A DNA stretch of 64,000 nucleotides from Corynebacterium uropygiale (GTDB taxonomy: Bacteria; Actinomycetota; Actinomycetes; Mycobacteriales; Mycobacteriaceae): positions 186,001 to 250,000 of the forward strand of contig NZ_JAKGSI010000001.1 of NCBI RefSeq assembly GCF_021568315.1, read 5' to 3'. A program made the position numbers and the translations under genes. Shown piece by piece: positions 15,897 to 24,655 of this stretch; the stretch's first letter is position 1; the number at the start of each line of letters is the position of its first letter. Under the pieces are notes generated by a model. That model made no database searches and had not been told where the DNA came from. It saw only the letters and a program-made list of their open reading frames with translations.

Positions 15897-16700
15897 TTAG
15901 TGCGCCGAGGTGGACGTCGAGCCCTGTCGGTCACGGAGGAACCACCACGTGCCGGCGCCGACGCTCGCGAGGGTGAGGAGGAGGACGGTGGTGAGCCCCA
16001 GCTCCTTGGTGGCGCTGCTGGTGATGCGGGGGTCGGGATTACGGAAGTCGAGGACCTCCCAGCCGCGCTCGGTGGCCTCGCGGCGCAGGACGCGATCAGG
16101 GTTGACGGCCACGGGATGCCCGACGAGCTCGAGCATGGGTATGTCCGCCGCGGCATCGGAGTAGGCATAGGAATCCCCCAGCTCATAGCCCCTTTCCTGG
16201 GCGATTTTTTCGATTGCCGCGGCCTTGTTCGGGCCCGTGCAATAGAAGGGAATATTCCCGGTGTAGGTGCCGTCCTTGATCTCCAGCTCGGTGCCGATGA
16301 TGTCGTCAATCCCCAGCTCCTGGCCAATGATGTGGGCCAACTCCGGGACGGAGGCCGACACAATAATGACATCCTCCCCGTGGGCTTGGTGCCGCTGAAT
16401 GAGCTCGCGTGCCTCCGGGAAAATCTTGGGGGTGAGGTAGGAGTGCATGGTGGCGTCGGCGATGTCGTGCACCTTCTCGACGCTCAGCCCCTCGATGACC
16501 GACGAGAGCCGCTCGCGGGCCAGGTCCAGTTGCTCCGCGCTTTGGGTGGAAAAGACCCAGGACAGCTGGTCGAGGGCGAGGTGAAGCGCATTGCCCGGGG
16601 AGATCATCCCGGAGAGCACGAGCTTGCGTCCCAGGGTGTGGGAAGAGGAGACGGCGATGATGGTTTTGTCCAGGTCAAAGAATGCGGCGGTGGGAGACAT
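15897..16700 (-). CDS. HAD-IB family phosphatase with C-terminal membrane anchor
   Basis: Protein of 267 residues. It has HAD motifs: FFDLDKT (motif I, nucleophile Asp about residue 8), IVSASVPEL (motif II region), Lys in GPNKAAAIEKI, and YAYSDAAADIPML (motif IV). This is the SerB-like HAD-IB subfamily (Rv3661 type). A final hydrophobic segment (about 238-257) with a basic tail anchors the protein in the membrane, unlike SerB proper. The substrate is uncertain, and phosphoserine phosphatase should not be assumed. The ATG at 16700 is supported by a TACACT -10 box 6 nt upstream. The longer open frame upstream has no family similarity. Confidence 0.87.
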   Translation of the reverse strand: MSPTAAFFDLDKTIIAVSSSHTLGRKLVLSGMISPGNALHLALDQLSWVFSTQSAEQLDLARERLSSVIEGLSVEKVHDIADATMHSYLTPKIFPEARELIQRHQAHGEDVIIVSASVPELAHIIGQELGIDDIIGTELEIKDGTYTGNIPFYCTGPNKAAAIEKIAQERGYELGDSYAYSDAAADIPMLELVGHPVAVNPDRVLRREATERGWEVLDFRNPDPRITSSATKELGLTTVLLLTLASVGAGTWWFLRDRQGSTSTSAH

Positions 16701-16706
16701 GACCTC

Positions 16707-16712
16707 AGTGTA
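16707..16712 (-). promoter_or_regulatory. -10 box of HAD phosphatase gene, leaderless
   Basis: TACACT on the minus strand, 6 nt before the ATG at 16700. Confidence 0.45.
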
Positions 16713-16829
16713 ATGAAAGTGCGCGAGCGTGCAGGGTGGAGAGAAGGAAAAGCGCTGCGTGGTAGGGGTGTGCACGAAATTCTTTGGCGGACTTGTGTTC
16801 CTGAAGGCAGCTGTGTCATAATCGCTCAC

Positions 16830-16951
16830 GCAGGGCCCCCGATGGCAACATCGCGCGAGGCCCGCCCCGGCTCGCCCCCCGAGGCCGGGTTACCGACGGC
16901 CCGCGCGCACCCCCCCCGAGGCGCGGGCCGTCACCTATATCTGCAGGTGTT
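16830..16951 (+). ncRNA. 6C small RNA (B11-like)
   Basis: Two consecutive hairpins have poly-C loops, the defining mark of the actinobacterial 6C RNA. The first is CCCGGCTC/GAGGCCGGG (about 16868-16890) with a loop containing six C. The second is a perfect 11-bp stem, 16896-16906 with 16921-16931, whose loop contains eight C. In M. tuberculosis the 6C RNA (B11) lies between the ssd gene (Rv3660c) and the HAD gene (Rv3661). Here it lies between the same two genes on the ssd strand. A CATAAT -10-like box at about 16816 suggests a 5' end near 16825-16830. A short hairpin, CACCT/AGGTG, at 16932-16949 may be its 3' end. Both ends are approximate. Confidence 0.85.
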
Positions 16952-16967
16952 CTCGTTCCTGTGGATC

Positions 16968-16988
16968 AGGCCGGATGAGTTCCGGCCT
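16968..16988 (+). terminator. Hairpin downstream of the 6C RNA
   Basis: AGGCCGGA (16968-16975) pairs perfectly with TCCGGCCT (16981-16988) over a 5-nt loop. No strong U-tract follows. It may end the 6C transcript before ssd. No gene is seen from here to 17174. Confidence 0.5.
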
Positions 16989-17174
16989 TGTGTCGTGTAG
17001 GGGGTGGTGCGGGGTGGGGATAGCGCGGGAATGGGTGGTGCCAGTGTGATTCCTGGGGTGCGTGAGACGAGTTATCCCCAGAATGATGGTGACACGTCAT
17101 CGGGATTCGGGCTTTTCCACAGCTGCCGCCGGAGGGGGCTGCACCGGCGCCGAGTCTCCGCGACACTCACACCC

Positions 17175-18272
17175 ATGAACAGCATCTTGGTCGCCGTCAC
17201 CGACCCGACCCTTCACCCCGAGGCCGTGCACATCGCCGCCGCGACGGGGCGCAAGGTCATCGATACGACGGATCCGCGCGACATTACCCGCCACCTCGCG
17301 AAGGTCGACGCCGTCCTCGTCGACGAAGGACCAGCCGCGCACGTGGGGAGCAGTCGGCGTCGGGATCGGATCTACGTGGTGGCCCCGGATCCTGGGCCCG
17401 TGCCCTGGCAGGCCGTGGCCGCGGCGCACGCGGAGCGGGCCTTCGTGCTTCCCGCCCAGGCCACGGACCTGCTGGCGGAGCTCGGCCGATCCGACGGGAT
17501 GGTGGTCTCCTCCCGGCGGGGACCGGCGCGCGAGCATCGCGAGCATGGGGCGGTCCTGGCGGTGACCAGTTGTTGCGGCGGGGCGGGCACCAGCACCCTG
17601 GCCGCGGCGTGCGCCCTCCAGGCGTCGAGTAACGGATTCGAGGCCATGCTCATTGACGGCGATGCCGACTCGGGTGGAATCGATCTCTTGTGCGGGCTGG
17701 AGCAGCACGCTGGGCTGCGATGGCCGGACCTCACGTTCGGGCACGGAAGCGTCGATGGGGAGGATGTGCGCCGGGCTGTGCCGTCGACGACGAGCGGTCT
17801 TGCCGTGCTCTCATCGAGCCGCAGCACCCTGGCGGGCGAGGCGGAGCGCGATGCCGCTCTTCTGGCCGTTGCGCTGCGCGACCTCGCTGCGGTGCCCGGG
17901 CTCTGCGTCCTTGATCTTCCGCCGTACATGGTGAGCAGCGCGCGGGACATCGCGGATATGAGCAGTGCGTGCGATCGGATCGTCATGATAGTTCCCGCCG
18001 AAATCCGGCCGGTCTCCGCGGCGGCGCGCCGGATTGCCCGCTGGCGGGAGGTGGGCTCGGTGCCGGCGATGGACATCGTGTTGCGGCATCGGGGCTGGTC
18101 GGGGCTGAGCGCCGAGGAGGTTGAAGAGATCCTCGGACAGCCCGTCACGGCGGAGCTCCCACACCTGGGGCGCATCGCCAAGCACAGCGAGTTGTCGGGG
18201 CTCAGCCTGCCCCTTCCGGCGCCCCTGCGCCGTGTGGCAGTGAGTCTCCTTGAGGAGATGGGGTGGGCATGA
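17175..18272 (+). CDS. ssd: Septum-site-determining protein Ssd / TadZ-like ATPase
   Basis: Protein of 365 residues of the MinD/ParA/CpaE superfamily. A receiver-like N-terminal part (about 1-120) is followed by the P-loop region near residue 135, which reads SCCGGAGTSTLAA. The usual Lys of the deviant Walker A (KGGxGKT/S) is replaced, as is common in TadZ/Ssd proteins. LIDGDADSGGIDL and LDLPPYM correspond to the switch and Walker B regions. In mycobacteria Ssd affects septum formation; next to tad genes it likely positions the pilus machinery. The ATG at 17175 was chosen because the conserved region begins there. Its end overlaps the ATPase gene by 4 nt, making it first of the operon. Confidence 0.88.
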   Translation: MNSILVAVTDPTLHPEAVHIAAATGRKVIDTTDPRDITRHLAKVDAVLVDEGPAAHVGSSRRRDRIYVVAPDPGPVPWQAVAAAHAERAFVLPAQATDLLAELGRSDGMVVSSRRGPAREHREHGAVLAVTSCCGGAGTSTLAAACALQASSNGFEAMLIDGDADSGGIDLLCGLEQHAGLRWPDLTFGHGSVDGEDVRRAVPSTTSGLAVLSSSRSTLAGEAERDAALLAVALRDLAAVPGLCVLDLPPYMVSSARDIADMSSACDRIVMIVPAEIRPVSAAARRIARWREVGSVPAMDIVLRHRGWSGLSAEEVEEILGQPVTAELPHLGRIAKHSELSGLSLPLPAPLRRVAVSLLEEMGWA

Positions 18273-19447
18273 ACGGGACACTGAACGTTGATGCCATCGT
18301 CGAGCGCGTGCACCGGCGGATTGCGGAAGACGACGTCCAGCCGAGCCCGGAGGCGCTCGTCTCCGTGGTGCGGGAGGAAGCCGGGGTGATTAGCGACCTC
18401 GACATGCTGGAGCTCCTGCGCCGCTTGCGCCACGATTCGGATGGCGTCGGAGCGCTCGAGCCGCTGCTGGCGATCCCCGGCGTCACCGACGTGGTGGTCA
18501 ACGGGCCGGGGGCGGTGTTCTTCGACCGGGGACGCGGGCTCGAAAGGGCCCGGCTGAGCTTTCCCTCCGATGCCGATGTGCGGCGCCTCGCCGTGCGGCT
18601 CGCCCACGCGTGTGGCCGACGGCTCGACGACGCCCAGCCCTTCGCCGATGGCCGCTTGAACAGGGACGATGGCAGCCACATCCGCGTGCACGCCATGCTC
18701 AGCCCGCCGGCTGAGAACGGGACCTGCCTGAGCCTGCGCGTCTTGCACCAGGCGGCGGACACCCTGGACAGTCTTGTTGGCGCGGGGACGATGCCGAAGG
18801 ACATCGCGAGCGCGCTGGGGCTCATCGTCCGGGCGCGCCGGGCGTTCCTCGTCACGGGTGGAACCGGCAGCGGGAAGACGACGCTGCTCTCCGCGTTGCT
18901 TGCCGAGGTCCCGCACGATGAGCGCATCATCTGCATCGAGGACACGGCGGAGCTGCAGCCGCGGCACCCGCATGTGCTCACGCTCGTCGCGCGGGCGAAG
19001 AACATCGAGGACCGGGGTGAGATCACCCTCTCCGACCTGCTCAAACAGTCATTGAGGATGCGTCCGGACAGGATCATCATCGGGGAGATTCGCGGGGCGG
19101 AGGTCGTCGACCTCCTCGCCGCCCTCAACACGGGGCACGACGGCGGGGCCGGCACCGTGCACGCCAATTCCCTCGCGGAGATCCCCGCGCGCATGGAGGC
19201 GCTCGCCGCGCTCGGAGGACTGGACCGCACGGCCGTGCACTCCCAAGTGGCGGCCGCGCTGCAGGTGGTGCTCGTCATGAAGCGCCACGCCGAGGGGCGA
19301 CGCCTCCACCAGATCGGGCTGCTCGAGGGAAACCCGGTACGCGCCCGCGTGCTCTGGGATGAGATCCACGGAGAGACCCCAGAATTCCGTTCCTACCTGC
19401 GCGAACTGCGGGAGCAGCTCGGCCTCGTGGAGGGGGAAACGCCATGA
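18269..19447 (+). CDS. tadA: TadA/CpaF-family pilus secretion ATPase
   Basis: Protein of 392 residues in the type II/IV secretion ATPase family. It has GVTDVVVNGPGAVFFDRG in the N-terminal domain, Walker A GGTGSGKTTLLSALL, an Asp box IICIEDTAELQP, Walker B RIIIGEIRGAE, and a His box GHDGGAGTVHAN. It would power assembly of a Tad/Flp-type pilus from the cytoplasm. The ATG at 18269 overlaps the ssd stop (ATGA). A GTG two codons earlier is less likely. Confidence 0.93.
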   Translation: MNGTLNVDAIVERVHRRIAEDDVQPSPEALVSVVREEAGVISDLDMLELLRRLRHDSDGVGALEPLLAIPGVTDVVVNGPGAVFFDRGRGLERARLSFPSDADVRRLAVRLAHACGRRLDDAQPFADGRLNRDDGSHIRVHAMLSPPAENGTCLSLRVLHQAADTLDSLVGAGTMPKDIASALGLIVRARRAFLVTGGTGSGKTTLLSALLAEVPHDERIICIEDTAELQPRHPHVLTLVARAKNIEDRGEITLSDLLKQSLRMRPDRIIIGEIRGAEVVDLLAALNTGHDGGAGTVHANSLAEIPARMEALAALGGLDRTAVHSQVAAALQVVLVMKRHAEGRRLHQIGLLEGNPVRARVLWDEIHGETPEFRSYLRELREQLGLVEGETP

Positions 19448-20265
19448 TGACCTCCCTCCTCTGTCTCCTGGGCGGCGGGCTCTGCGCTCTCCTCGGCACA
19501 CCCCGTCCATCCCGGCGCCTCCCGCGCGAGGCCCCACGAGCGCTTCCGCTGCGTCGTCCGCCCTTCATCCTGGGGGCTGCGGCGGCTGCTGTCCTCGGCG
19601 TGGGAGTGGTGCTCACAGGGCAGCTCAGCACGGCGCTGAGCATCAGTCTTCTCTCTGCCACCCTCGTGTCCCTGTGGCGACGACGCCGACGCCAGGCCCG
19701 CACCCAGCGGGTCCACGAACTCAGCGCGCAGCTGGTGGGGCACGTTCTCGCGGACCTCCGGGCAGGGCACTCCATGCCGCAGGCTCTCGCCGCGGCGGCG
19801 GAAAGCGATGTCCTCGGTAGCAGCGAAGCCGCCCGGGGCATGCGCACCCTCATCGGGGTGGCGGCCACCCGGGCACACCACGGCGGCCGAGGCGGTGCCG
19901 TGCTCACCGAAGCCCAAAACACCTACCCTGACCTCGCAGAATGCGGTCGCCTCTGGGACAACGCGGACCGCCACGGAATCCCCATGGTCCCGCTCTTGGA
20001 ACACGTGCAGCGGAGGATCGACGCGCACCTGCGTCACCACCGGGCCACGGCAGCCTCCCTCCAAGGAGCCCAGGCCACGGCGCTCATCCTCAGCGCTCTG
20101 CCCTTGGTAGGCATCGCGTTGGGCAGCTCCATGGGCGCCCACCCGCTCAGGCTTCTCCTGGGCGGAGGACTGGGCGGGATCCTCCTTCTCAGCGGTGTGG
20201 CGCTCTGCTGCGCCGGGCTGTGGTGGTGCCACCTCATTATCTCGACGGCAGGAGGAACACCATGA
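19444..20265 (+). CDS. tadB: TadB-like type II secretion system F domain protein
   Basis: Protein of 273 residues. Hydrophobic segments lie at the N-terminus (about 1-18), about 35-80, and near the C-terminus (about 205-265). A cytoplasmic T2SSF-like helical domain sits between them (HELSAQLVGHVLADLRAGHS, then QALAAAAES). It is an inner-membrane platform protein of the Tad pilus. It overlaps tadA by 4 nt. Confidence 0.85.
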   Translation: MMTSLLCLLGGGLCALLGTPRPSRRLPREAPRALPLRRPPFILGAAAAAVLGVGVVLTGQLSTALSISLLSATLVSLWRRRRRQARTQRVHELSAQLVGHVLADLRAGHSMPQALAAAAESDVLGSSEAARGMRTLIGVAATRAHHGGRGGAVLTEAQNTYPDLAECGRLWDNADRHGIPMVPLLEHVQRRIDAHLRHHRATAASLQGAQATALILSALPLVGIALGSSMGAHPLRLLLGGGLGGILLLSGVALCCAGLWWCHLIISTAGGTP

Positions 20266-20888
20266 CCCCGATGATGGCTTTCAGCATCATGCTCTGCGCA
20301 GCGGCCCTCTGGCTTCCGTCCCTTCGCCCGCGGGGGAGGATCCGCAGCCGAGAGCAGAACCCCCACCGTGTCCGGCGCCGACGCCACCCATGGTGGGCCC
20401 GGGATGGGCCGCGGCAAGCATCCCGCTCGTCTCGGTCTCGACGCCCAGATCCGGCGCTTCTCCTCACCTGTGCCGCGGACATCGATCTCTTCGCGACCTG
20501 TGTGTCGGCGGGGCTTTCCTCGGCGGCAGCGGCCTCCACCGTGGCGGCCAGCGCCAGGCCCGCGACGGCAGAGCAGTGGGCTACCGTCTCTGCCCTGCTT
20601 GAGCTGGGGATGCCGCCGGAGAAAGCCTGGTCGCCCGTCGTCGGGCTCCCGGGGTTGGGGGACCTGGCGGGGCTCAGCACCTCCTCCCATCGTTCGGGGG
20701 CGGCGCTCGCTGATGGCTGCGAGCGGATCGCTGAGCGGCTGCGCGCCGAGACCGAAGAGCACGCCACCGCCGCGGCGGAGCGCGCCGGGGTATTCATCGC
20801 GATGCCCCTGGCGCTCTGTTTCCTCCCGGCCTTCATCCTCGTGGGGCTCGCGCCCGTCATCGTGAGCCTCGCCCGCGATCTCTTTTAA
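20262..20888 (+). CDS. tadC: TadC-like type II secretion system F domain protein
   Basis: Protein of 208 residues. It has a short N-terminal membrane segment, then a basic linker, a helical domain (FATCVSAGLSSAAAASTVAA, then GLPGLGDLAGL) and two C-terminal hydrophobic stretches (about 165-205). It is the second platform protein of the pilus machinery. GGAGG precedes the ATG by 7 nt, and the gene overlaps tadB by 4 nt. It is shorter than typical TadC because the first membrane pair is reduced. Confidence 0.8.
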   Translation: MTPMMAFSIMLCAAALWLPSLRPRGRIRSREQNPHRVRRRRHPWWARDGPRQASRSSRSRRPDPALLLTCAADIDLFATCVSAGLSSAAAASTVAASARPATAEQWATVSALLELGMPPEKAWSPVVGLPGLGDLAGLSTSSHRSGAALADGCERIAERLRAETEEHATAAAERAGVFIAMPLALCFLPAFILVGLAPVIVSLARDLF

Positions 20889-20963
20889 GAGAACGCCCAC
20901 GTCATCCACATCATCCACCACATCCGTGCCTCAGGCACAGCAATCTGAAAGAAGGTACACCCT

Positions 20964-21167
20964 ATGAAGAACACCCATCTTCCCGCACGGAGGTTCTCCC
21001 TCGAGCACCTCAGCAATGACCACGGAATGAGCACCATTGAGTATGCGATGGGGAGCCTCGCGGCAGCTGCGCTCGCCGGAGTGCTGTACATGGTCATCAA
21101 AGGGAGCTCCGTCGTCAAAGCCATTGAAGGGATTATCACCGATGCGCTGTCCCAGACCCCGGGCTAA
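20964..21167 (+). CDS. Flp-type pilin-like protein (DUF4244)
   Basis: Protein of 67 residues. A basic leader of about 20 residues ends in DHG, followed by MSTIEYAMGSLAAAALAGVL, a hydrophobic helix with Glu at position 5 after the probable Gly-Met cleavage point. That is the type IV prepilin signature. DUF4244 proteins always sit in actinobacterial tad loci (Rv3656c) and are the best candidate for the pilus subunit. GAAAGAAGG lies about 8 nt before the ATG. No prepilin peptidase gene is in this window. Confidence 0.88.
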   Translation: MKNTHLPARRFSLEHLSNDHGMSTIEYAMGSLAAAALAGVLYMVIKGSSVVKAIEGIITDALSQTPG

Positions 21168-21543
21168 AGCGGTCCCGATCTGTCCAGCGGCGTCGTCCCG
21201 CGAGCCCGGCAGGCCCCGGAAACCATGGCGAGGACTGCTCAGGGACGATCGTGGTTCCGTGAGCATTGAGGCGGCACTCGCTCTCAGCAGCCTCGTCATT
21301 GTGGCGGCGGCCTTCATTGCAGGGCTGGTCACAGTTGGCGCGCAGGTCGCGGCCGTCGACGCCGCCGCTGCGGCAGCGCGGGCCGCCGCTATCGGGACCA
21401 CCTACCAGCCTCCGCGGGGCAGCGTGGAGGTGAGCTCCGATGGGGCTCTGGTCACTGCGCGGGCCACGGTCCCCGGTCCGCTTGGCACCATGAGCGCGGA
21501 GGCCATCGTCCCGGCCGAACTCGTCGTGGAGGCAGGATCATGA
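21142..21543 (+). CDS. TadE-like minor pseudopilin (Rv3655c type)
   Basis: Protein of 133 residues from ATG 21142. A long basic, Pro-rich leader precedes DDRGSVSIEAALALSSLVIV, a TadE-type N-terminal helix with Glu soon after the processing site. A short variable outside domain follows. The start lies inside the end of the upstream gene (26-nt overlap), because no other in-frame ATG or GTG exists before the helix. A non-standard start nearer the helix cannot be excluded. It is a probable minor pilin. Confidence 0.75.
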   Translation: MRCPRPRAKAVPICPAASSREPGRPRKPWRGLLRDDRGSVSIEAALALSSLVIVAAAFIAGLVTVGAQVAAVDAAAAAARAAAIGTTYQPPRGSVEVSSDGALVTARATVPGPLGTMSAEAIVPAELVVEAGS

Positions 21544-21902
21544 TGGCCCAGCATCGTGGGGCCGCGCGGGATGCGCAGCGCCGGCGGTTTCTCCGGGGCG
21601 AGGAGGGCTCGGCCACCGTCGCGGCGGCCAGCATCATCCTCGTGCTCTCCTTCGTGGCCTGCCTGCTCATCGGGGCGGGGGTGTTCCTCGTCGCCCAGCA
21701 CCGGGCGCGCAGTGCTGCAGACATGGCGGCCGTATCCGCAGCCTGGGCACTGTACCAGGGAGAGGACGCATGCGCGGAGGGGCGCCGGGTGAGCGAGCTC
21801 AACGGCGCGACCCTTCGGCGCTGCACCACGGAAGGCGCCGACGTCATCCTCAGCGTGAGCGTGCGCTCCCGCGAGGCGGAATCCCGGGCCGGGCCCCTCT
21901 GA
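21540..21902 (+). CDS. TadG/Rv3654c-like secretion-associated protein
   Basis: Protein of 120 residues. A basic leader with RGEEGSATVAAASIILVLSF has the pilin-like helix of the Rv3654c family (helicase/secretion neighbourhood TadE-like protein). An Ala-rich segment with ARSAADMAAVSAAWAL and two cysteines (DACAEG, LRRCTT) then follow. It is the last gene of the tad operon and overlaps its predecessor by 4 nt. In M. tuberculosis Rv3654c has been described as a secreted effector; here a minor pilin role is equally likely. Confidence 0.8.
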   Translation: MMAQHRGAARDAQRRRFLRGEEGSATVAAASIILVLSFVACLLIGAGVFLVAQHRARSAADMAAVSAAWALYQGEDACAEGRRVSELNGATLRRCTTEGADVILSVSVRSREAESRAGPL

Positions 21903-21909
21903 GCTGGCT

Positions 21910-24339
21910 CTACGCGGACGAGGATGTGGGGCCGTGCTCCGGGTCGGCGGTCTCCAGCATGGTGACCAGCGCCCCGAGCAGTGCGATGGCTCCCTCCTTG
22001 TCCAAGGGCTCATTGCCATTCCCGCACTTCGGGGATTGGATGCAGGAGGGACAGCCGCTCTCGCAGGAGCACGAGCGCACGGCCTCGTACGTCGCCGTGA
22101 TCCACTGCTGGAAAAGCCGGAAACCACAGTCCGCGAAGCCAGCGCCGCCGGGGTGGCCGTCGTAAACAAACACGGTGGGAAGGAGAGTATCCGGGTGCTC
22201 GGCGGTGGAAACACCGCCGATATCCCAGCGGTCGCACGTGGCGAGGAGCGGGAGAATCCCGATGGCGGCGTGCTCGGCGGCGTGGAGGGAGCCGGGGATC
22301 CGCGAGGGATCGATGCCGAGGGAATCGAAGATCGTGGGGTCCACCGTGTACGCCACGGCCCGCGTGCGCAGGACCTGCGGCGGGAGGTCGAGGGGAGTGG
22401 TTCCGAGGATCTCGCCGTCGAAGCTGCGCGTCATATAGCCCACGACGTGATCGGTGACCTCCACATCGACGTTTGCTACCGAAAGGCCGGGGTGCGGGTG
22501 CCAGGACTCCTCCGGTGAAGGCTCCGACAACACAGCAATATCCGTGACGCTCCGGGCGCTCGTCGTGTAGTCGGGCGTGGCCGGGTGAAGAAGGGCGAGG
22601 TGATCGTCGAGGAGAAGATCGTCAACAACAAAACTCTCCCCACGGTGCAGGTACAGCGCGCCGGGGTGGACCTGGGAGCAGGCGCGGGCGGAATCGACCG
22701 TGCCGATCATCCGGCCATCCGTGGCGTCCACCAGGAGGACCTCGTGGGCTGAGCCGCCCCGCAGAGAGACTGCGCTGTGTGCGGTGTCGGGACAGAGCCC
22801 CTCGTGCTGTTCGCGGTCGGCCGCGGGCAGCGCCACCGGGAACCAGCCGCGCGGGCGCCGGCGGAGGAGACCTTCCTCCGCGAGGTCCGCCACCACCTGC
22901 TCGGCGTGGAAGAAGGTGATGTCCTCATCCGTCAGCGGTTTTTCCACCGCCGCGCAATAGACGTGGGCGCGGAGGACAAACGGATTCCACGGGTTAAAAA
23001 CGGAACGCTCCACCGGGGTGCCCAGGAGGGAGTCAGGGTGGTGAACGATGTAGGTGTCCAGCGGATCATCGCGGGCGACGAAGATCGCAAGCGACCCCTG
23101 GCCGCGCCGGCCCGCCCGGCCGGCCTGTTGCCAGAAGGAGGCCACCGTGCCGGGAAAGCCCGTGGTGATCACCGCGTCCAGGCCACCGATGTCGATGCCC
23201 AGTTCCAGGGCGTTCGTCGTCGCCACGCCGAGGAGATCCCCATTGTCTAGGGCTTTTTCGATGGCGCGTCGATCCTCCGCCAGGTAGCCCGCGCGGTAGG
23301 AGGAGATGCGCTGGGCGTCCTCGCGTCGGCCCATCCCAATGAGGTTCTCCGCGCAGCGCAGGGACACCGTCTCAGCCTGGCGGCGGGAGCGGACGAAGGT
23401 GACGGTCCTGGCACCCTCCGCGATAAGCCGGGACATGAGCTGGGCGGATTCGCTGCCGGCGGGGTGGCGGATGGGAGCGCCGTGTTCCCCCTCCACGCCG
23501 GGGAGGAACCCAGGCTCCCACAGGGCAATGGTTCGCTCCCCGCGGGGAGCACCATCCTCCGTGATCTCGTGGGCGGCTCGGCCGGTGAGGAGGCTGAGGT
23601 GCTCGGCGGGGGCGGCGGACGTCGCCGATGCGGCGATGACCACCGGGTTCGCCCCATAAGAGGCGGCGAGGCGCAACAGCCTGCGCAGGACGAGCGCCAC
23701 GTGCGCTCCGAAGACACCGCGGTAGGAGTGGGACTCATCGATCACGATCCAGCGCAGGTGCCGGAAGAGGCGGGCCCAGCGCTGATGGTGGGCGAGCAGC
23801 GAGGTGTGCACCATGTCCGGGTTCGTGACGATGAAGCGGGAGTGATCGCGGATCGGGCGCCGGGCCTCGATGGGGGTGTCCCCGTCGTAGGTGGCGGGGT
23901 AGAGCGTCGAGAGCTCGGGGATACCGGCGATGAGTGAGCTCACGGAGCTGATCTGGTCCGTGCCCAGGGCTTTGGTGGGAGACAGATAGAGCGCGCAGGC
24001 CGCCGAGTTCTGGCTGCACGAACTGAGAAGAGGAAGGAGGTAACCGAGGGACTTACCAGAGGAGGTGCCCGTCGCGACGACGGTGTCCCGGCCTGCCCAG
24101 GCGCTCTCGGCGGTCTCGCGCTGGTGTTGGTAGAGCTGCCGGATGTCGCGCTCGTCGAGGGCTCGCCGCAGGGCAGGGGAGACCCACTCGGGGAAGTCCA
24201 CCCAGGTGGCGCCGCGGGCGGGCTCGGTGACGTGGAAAGTGCAGGTGGAGTCGCTGAAACGCTGGGTGAGGATGTCGAGGAGCTCCTCGCCGAAGCTCGG
24301 CGGGGCGCTCGGGCCCTGGCTGGTGCTGGGCATCCGCAT
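21910..24339 (-). CDS. DEAD/DEAH-box helicase with C-terminal DUF1998 (MrfA/Rv3649-like)
   Basis: Superfamily 2 helicase of 809 residues. The Q-like region LYQHQRETAESAWAG is followed by Walker A (ATGTSSGKSLGYLLP), DESH in WIVIDESHSYRG, AASATSA (motif III), TTNALELGIDIGGLDAV (motif V) and QQAGRAGRRGQG (motif VI). The C-terminal DUF1998 zinc site has CSCESGCPSCIQSPKCGNG. This layout is that of B. subtilis MrfA, a mitomycin-damage repair helicase, and of Hrq1. It probably works in nucleotide excision or crosslink repair. The start could be at 24339 or two codons in. It is convergent with the tad operon end, as in mycobacteria. Confidence 0.9.
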   Translation of the reverse strand: MRMPSTSQGPSAPPSFGEELLDILTQRFSDSTCTFHVTEPARGATWVDFPEWVSPALRRALDERDIRQLYQHQRETAESAWAGRDTVVATGTSSGKSLGYLLPLLSSCSQNSAACALYLSPTKALGTDQISSVSSLIAGIPELSTLYPATYDGDTPIEARRPIRDHSRFIVTNPDMVHTSLLAHHQRWARLFRHLRWIVIDESHSYRGVFGAHVALVLRRLLRLAASYGANPVVIAASATSAAPAEHLSLLTGRAAHEITEDGAPRGERTIALWEPGFLPGVEGEHGAPIRHPAGSESAQLMSRLIAEGARTVTFVRSRRQAETVSLRCAENLIGMGRREDAQRISSYRAGYLAEDRRAIEKALDNGDLLGVATTNALELGIDIGGLDAVITTGFPGTVASFWQQAGRAGRRGQGSLAIFVARDDPLDTYIVHHPDSLLGTPVERSVFNPWNPFVLRAHVYCAAVEKPLTDEDITFFHAEQVVADLAEEGLLRRRPRGWFPVALPAADREQHEGLCPDTAHSAVSLRGGSAHEVLLVDATDGRMIGTVDSARACSQVHPGALYLHRGESFVVDDLLLDDHLALLHPATPDYTTSARSVTDIAVLSEPSPEESWHPHPGLSVANVDVEVTDHVVGYMTRSFDGEILGTTPLDLPPQVLRTRAVAYTVDPTIFDSLGIDPSRIPGSLHAAEHAAIGILPLLATCDRWDIGGVSTAEHPDTLLPTVFVYDGHPGGAGFADCGFRLFQQWITATYEAVRSCSCESGCPSCIQSPKCGNGNEPLDKEGAIALLGALVTMLETADPEHGPTSSSA

Positions 24340-24434
24340 CCTCCTGCATCCTCCTGTTCATCCCGCGCCCATGGCGCGCTCCCTGAAGGCCCAGAGCATT
24401 TCGTGAAGCTCGTCCCGCGTGACAGACTAGTCCC

Positions 24435-24641
24435 ATGCAACACGGCACCGTGAAATGGTTCAACGCGGAGAAGGGCTTTGGCTTCATCACACCGGATGAT
24501 GGTTCCGCGGATGTTTTCGTCCACTACACAGAGATCATCGGAACGGGTTTCCGCACCCTCGAAGAGGATCAGCGAGTGGAGTTTGAGGTCTCCGGATCGG
24601 CGAAGGGAATGCAAGCCCAGCGGGTGAGCATTCTTGGTTAG
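24435..24641 (+). CDS. cspA: Cold-shock protein
   Basis: Protein of 68 residues, a single cold-shock domain with RNP1 (KGFGFIT) and RNP2 (VFVHY). It binds single-stranded RNA/DNA and keeps mRNA unfolded. It starts [17 protein letters not shown], typical for the family. It lies upstream of topA, the same order as cspA-topA in C. glutamicum and M. tuberculosis. Confidence 0.95.
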   Translation: MQHGTVKWFNAEKGFGFITPDDGSADVFVHYTEIIGTGFRTLEEDQRVEFEVSGSAKGMQAQRVSILG

Positions 24642-24655
24642 CATTCTCAGTGCGT

